A DNA stretch of 7,753 bases from Candidatus Aminicenantota bacterium (GTDB taxonomy: Bacteria > Acidobacteriota > UBA4820 > DSQY01), in the NCBI GenBank assembly GCA_027365515.1, contig DAHXMK010000335.1, forward strand, positions 1 through 7,753. The letters are read 5' to 3'. A program made the translations under genes and the position numbers. Within the stretch, counting starts at the first letter, position 1, and each line of letters starts with the position of its first letter. This document shows positions 5,432 through 7,753 of the stretch, one piece after another. Under the pieces are notes generated by a model that was not told the DNA's origin, made no database searches, and saw only the letters and a list, made by a program, of their open reading frames with translations.

Positions 5432-6256
5432 TCAAGTCTGCATAAAGAAAGCCCACGCCAATTTCAGGGCGGTCTTGAGGACGAAGATCGCGAGCACGAC
5501 CGACGCCGCCTGCCCCTTGGAGATTTTGCCAACAGCGGCGAACCCCAGCACGTAAAGGACGATCGTCCAAACGGCAAACAGGTCCATGCTCGAAAGCAGC
5601 GAATAGAGCCACGGCGCGAGCGACTCCTGGCCGATCAGCGCGCCGGGGTTGGACATCACGGCGTTCATGGGATCAAGCTCGGACGGGTTCCTGACCATGA
5701 AGACGACGGATGCCAGGGCGCTGTTTATCATTTGCGGGACCTGCGCCCAGCTCGTGACCACAAGGGTTTGACCGTACGTCATGGCGCTGCCCATCGCGAG
5801 GAAAGTGACCCAGTAAACCAGCGCGACGAGCAGCATGAAGATTGCGGTCCCGGGGACGTTTATCGCCACCCTGGTCCAAGGATTGGCGTTCTTGGCCTGT
5901 TCGACAGCCTGGTCCATCTGTTCGGCGGACATTTGCGCGGCGAAGCGGCTGTGCTTAAACTGGTTTCTCATGAAGGCTTCCATGTCCACCCTGGTCATGA
6001 AGAGATAGGTGGCGAGGCCCGCCAGCAGAGCCAGAACCGCGAGCGGCCATATCGCGAAGTGCCACTTCGATTGGCGCATCGAGGCGAAAGTCGAGGAGGG
6101 CGACACGACGACTCCGGCGAATGCGCTAATTGGCGAAGGGCTTTCCTCTTTGATGTTCTGGGCCGGTGAGGCCGCGTCGGGAGCGGCTGGAGATGGCTCG
6201 GGGGCTTTTCCGTCGGATGGCCGGGGTTGTCCGCTTCCAGGCTCCACGTCGCTCAT
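5432..6256 (-). CDS. Yip1-domain multi-pass membrane protein
   Basis: This complete 274-residue inner-membrane protein looks like the bacterial Yip1/YIP1-family (PF04893-like). Residues 1-43 form a hydrophilic tail rich in Pro, Ala and Ser. The segment ISAFAGVVVSPSSTFASMRQ (43-62) matches the usual entry to the domain, where a 'P..tf..i' pattern precedes the first helix. Helices are predicted near 67-88, 130-155, 170-188, 222-244 and 250-270, five in all. Between the first two lies a Met/Gln-rich loop (91-127), and NPSELDPMNAVM (190-201) precedes a second loop. Its ATG overlaps the TolC-like gene's TGA as ATGA, with GAGG (6264-6267) 7 nt upstream, so the pair is probably translationally coupled. 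No enzymatic motif is visible and its role is unknown. Operon position suggests assembly, membrane organisation or cargo handling for the pump, but that is inference. The family call rests on topology and short motifs. Confidence 0.75.
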   Translation of the reverse strand: MSDVEPGSGQPRPSDGKAPEPSPAAPDAASPAQNIKEESPSPISAFAGVVVSPSSTFASMRQSKWHFAIWPLAVLALLAGLATYLFMTRVDMEAFMRNQFKHSRFAAQMSAEQMDQAVEQAKNANPWTRVAINVPGTAIFMLLVALVYWVTFLAMGSAMTYGQTLVVTSWAQVPQMINSALASVVFMVRNPSELDPMNAVMSNPGALIGQESLAPWLYSLLSSMDLFAVWTIVLYVLGFAAVGKISKGQAASVVLAIFVLKTALKLAWAFFMQT

Positions 6257-7753
6257 TTTGCCACCTCGCTTGAAGACGCCGCCGCATCCTTTTGGGCCGC
6301 CACGCCGCCAGGCGCCATCTCAAGTCCTTTGCTCTGAAGGTAAGTTCCGACCGCCCGGTCGAGCGAAGCCGAAGCCTCCTGGTTGTTTATGCGCGCCTTC
6401 AGAAGCGACGACTTCGCCGAAATCAAGTCGTTCTGGTAAGAGAGGACGCTGAAGGAAGTGCTAAGCCCGTTCTCGTATTTTTTCTTTTCGGCGTCGAGCT
6501 TCTCCTGCTGAAGCTTGACGTTCAGTTCCGCCGCCACTATCGTCTTCTCCGTCGTCTGGAGGTTTCTCAAGGCAAGGCGCACCTCGTTTGCCACCACCAG
6601 TTTTTCCTTTTCGAGTTGGATCTCGGTGTTGTTCTGGGCCAGCCGGACGTTCTGGTAGTTGAAACGGGCAGCCCGGTTCTGGAGCGGATAGCTGAAGACA
6701 AGCCCCACGTTCCACGACTTGTAGTCGAGGCCCCTGACCTGGCTCCAGGAGTCGGAGAAGCCTTTCGATATATAGATGTTGGTCAAAGGGTCGTAGTAAT
6801 CGCCTGAAGTGCCAGAGTAAGAGAGCCCGCCTTGAAGCGTCAGGCTCGGCAGCCGCTGGTTCTTGGCGAAGGCGGTGTCGAGCTTGTTCTTTTCCAGCGT
6901 TCGAGAAAGGACCGCGATTTCCGGACGCCGCTGTTCGGCCTGCTTCATGAGCGCCGCTTCGTCGTACTCGCCGGCGTTGCGTGACGGCTCGTCGGTCGGA
7001 ACCACGCGCTGGTTCCACTCCTTGCTCTCCTGCGAATATCCGAGGGCAAGCTTCAGGAGGTCTTCCTGGTTGCGGACCTGGCTCTCGGCCACGACGATGT
7101 TCTGTTCGTTCTGCGCCACCTGGGCGTCGGCGGTCACCTGCTCAACGGGGGCGAGGACGCCTGCCTTGATCCGGGCGGCGGTCTCGGACTGGAACTGCTT
7201 CGCCAGATCAAGCCCCGAGCGGCTGACGTCAAGCGATTCCCTGGCGTAGACCAGGTCCCAGTAGGCCTGCTCGACCGCGAGGAGCGTGTCGCGAAGGTTC
7301 TCGGCGTACTGAAAGTTCGCGGACTCCTTGTCCAGCTTGGCTTTGAGCACGGGGAGGTGGTTGTTCCTGACCCCGAAGCCTTTCAGCAGCGACAGCGACG
7401 TGGAGAGGCTCGCGTAGGATGAATAGGTCGGATTGAAAAGGTAGTACGAGGAGTTGGTCCTGCTCCTTGTCTCGTTCGCTGAGAAGCTGAACTGCTGGCC
7501 CCACGGCGTGAACTGCGAAAGGCCGACGCCGTAAGTGTCGCTTCGCTGCATGTAAACGCTGTTTCCGATGCCGGCCTGAAGGATGCTCGTAGCCGGGTCG
7601 CGTTGAAGATTGATTGACCAGTTAGCCGAAAGGTTCAAGTCGTATATCCCGTAAGCGGCCCTGAGATTGTACTCCGCGCTTTGAAGGCCGATCTTCTCCA
7701 TCTTGACGTCGTAGCTGTTTTTCGCCGCGATGGAAAGGGCCTCCTGGAGCGAG
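6253..7753 (-). CDS. TolC-like outer-membrane efflux protein, N-terminus outside window
   Basis: The outer-membrane channel of the exporter, with 499 residues visible. The frame stays open from the stop at 6253 to the right edge. Before the first internal ATG (7701) it reads SLQEALSIAAKNSYDVK, the typical start of the first OEP repeat. The real start and signal peptide therefore lie beyond the window and ATG7701 is internal. Two OEP (PF02321-like) units are recognisable. The first runs to about visible residue 238 and contains LAVEQAYWDLVYA and AARIKAGVLAPVEQVTADAQVA. The second is about 260-467, with RPEIAVLSRTLE, LPSLTLQGGLSYSG, KKKYENGLSTSFSVL and LDRAVGTYL. Aromatic, Ser/Thr-rich strands (for example SSYYLFNPTYSSYASLS) fit the membrane beta-barrel, and the Gln/Ala/Lys-rich stretches fit the periplasmic alpha-barrel. 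The Ala/Ser-rich tail after about 478 is probably disordered. Its stop overlaps the Yip1-domain ATG. The co-directional MacA-like gene suggests a dedicated channel. Confidence 0.92.
   Translation of the reverse strand, partial: SLQEALSIAAKNSYDVKMEKIGLQSAEYNLRAAYGIYDLNLSANWSINLQRDPATSILQAGIGNSVYMQRSDTYGVGLSQFTPWGQQFSFSANETRSRTNSSYYLFNPTYSSYASLSTSLSLLKGFGVRNNHLPVLKAKLDKESANFQYAENLRDTLLAVEQAYWDLVYARESLDVSRSGLDLAKQFQSETAARIKAGVLAPVEQVTADAQVAQNEQNIVVAESQVRNQEDLLKLALGYSQESKEWNQRVVPTDEPSRNAGEYDEAALMKQAEQRRPEIAVLSRTLEKNKLDTAFAKNQRLPSLTLQGGLSYSGTSGDYYDPLTNIYISKGFSDSWSQVRGLDYKSWNVGLVFSYPLQNRAARFNYQNVRLAQNNTEIQLEKEKLVVANEVRLALRNLQTTEKTIVAAELNVKLQQEKLDAEKKKYENGLSTSFSVLSYQNDLISAKSSLLKARINNQEASASLDRAVGTYLQSKGLEMAPGGVAAQKDAAASSSEVAK

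Noticed and set aside
5261..6169. Plus-strand open frame of 302 codons opposite the Yip1-domain gene
   Set aside because: Low-complexity Arg/His/Gly-rich translation with no recognisable domain. The opposite strand encodes a helical membrane protein with a well-placed start and overlap.
7699..7701. ATG as the true start of the TolC-like protein
   Set aside because: The frame continues upstream to the window edge with residues typical of the first OEP repeat, and no signal peptide follows this ATG.

Overview
The window is GC-rich, densely coding bacterial DNA. It encodes a TolC-type outer-membrane channel protein, so the host is very probably a diderm (Gram-negative-type) bacterium. The mix of a MacAB/TolC-type exporter, a Yip1-domain membrane protein, a CNNM/CorC-type protein and a UPF0173 hydrolase would fit Acidobacteriota or a similar deep diderm lineage. 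The sequence alone does not fix the taxon. No phage, transposon, CRISPR or RNA gene is visible.

Layout. Two gene blocks converge near position 1950. The left block (+ strand, 1-1910) holds the C-terminal part of a UPF0173/YtkL-like metallo-beta-lactamase-fold hydrolase, cut by the left edge, and a complete CNNM/HlyC-CorC-type membrane protein with DUF21, CBS-pair and CorC_HlyC domains. The right block (- strand, 7753 down to 1999) reads in transcription order: TolC-like outer-membrane protein (5' end outside the window), Yip1-domain membrane protein, MacA-like adaptor, MacB/LolD-type ABC ATPase, MacB-type permease. The TolC and Yip1 genes overlap as ATGA and the ATPase and permease genes as GTGA. 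The ATPase follows the adaptor by 27 nt. A 182-nt spacer before the adaptor gene holds several GC-rich hairpins and may be an internal regulatory point.

How the genes work together. TolC-like channel, MacA-like adaptor, ATPase and permease together make a tripartite ABC efflux pump. Its ATPase and permease are separate proteins, not fused as in E. coli MacB. The Yip1 protein is embedded in the operon, but its role is unknown.

Main anomaly. The permease reading frame is broken by one in-frame TAG (2302-2304, minus strand). It lies where the family motif TERTR-E-IGIRMAVGA normally has Glu, so a single GAG-to-TAG change explains it. The frame continues intact for 100 more codons to the canonical C-terminus, which itself ends in TAG. 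A recent nonsense mutation or a sequencing error is therefore more likely than recoding of TAG. If the stop is real, the pump loses its last two membrane helices while the rest of the operon stays intact.

I found no convincing wholly new system. The points most worth a second look are the amber codon, the Yip1 gene inside the pump operon and the hairpin-rich adaptor leader.
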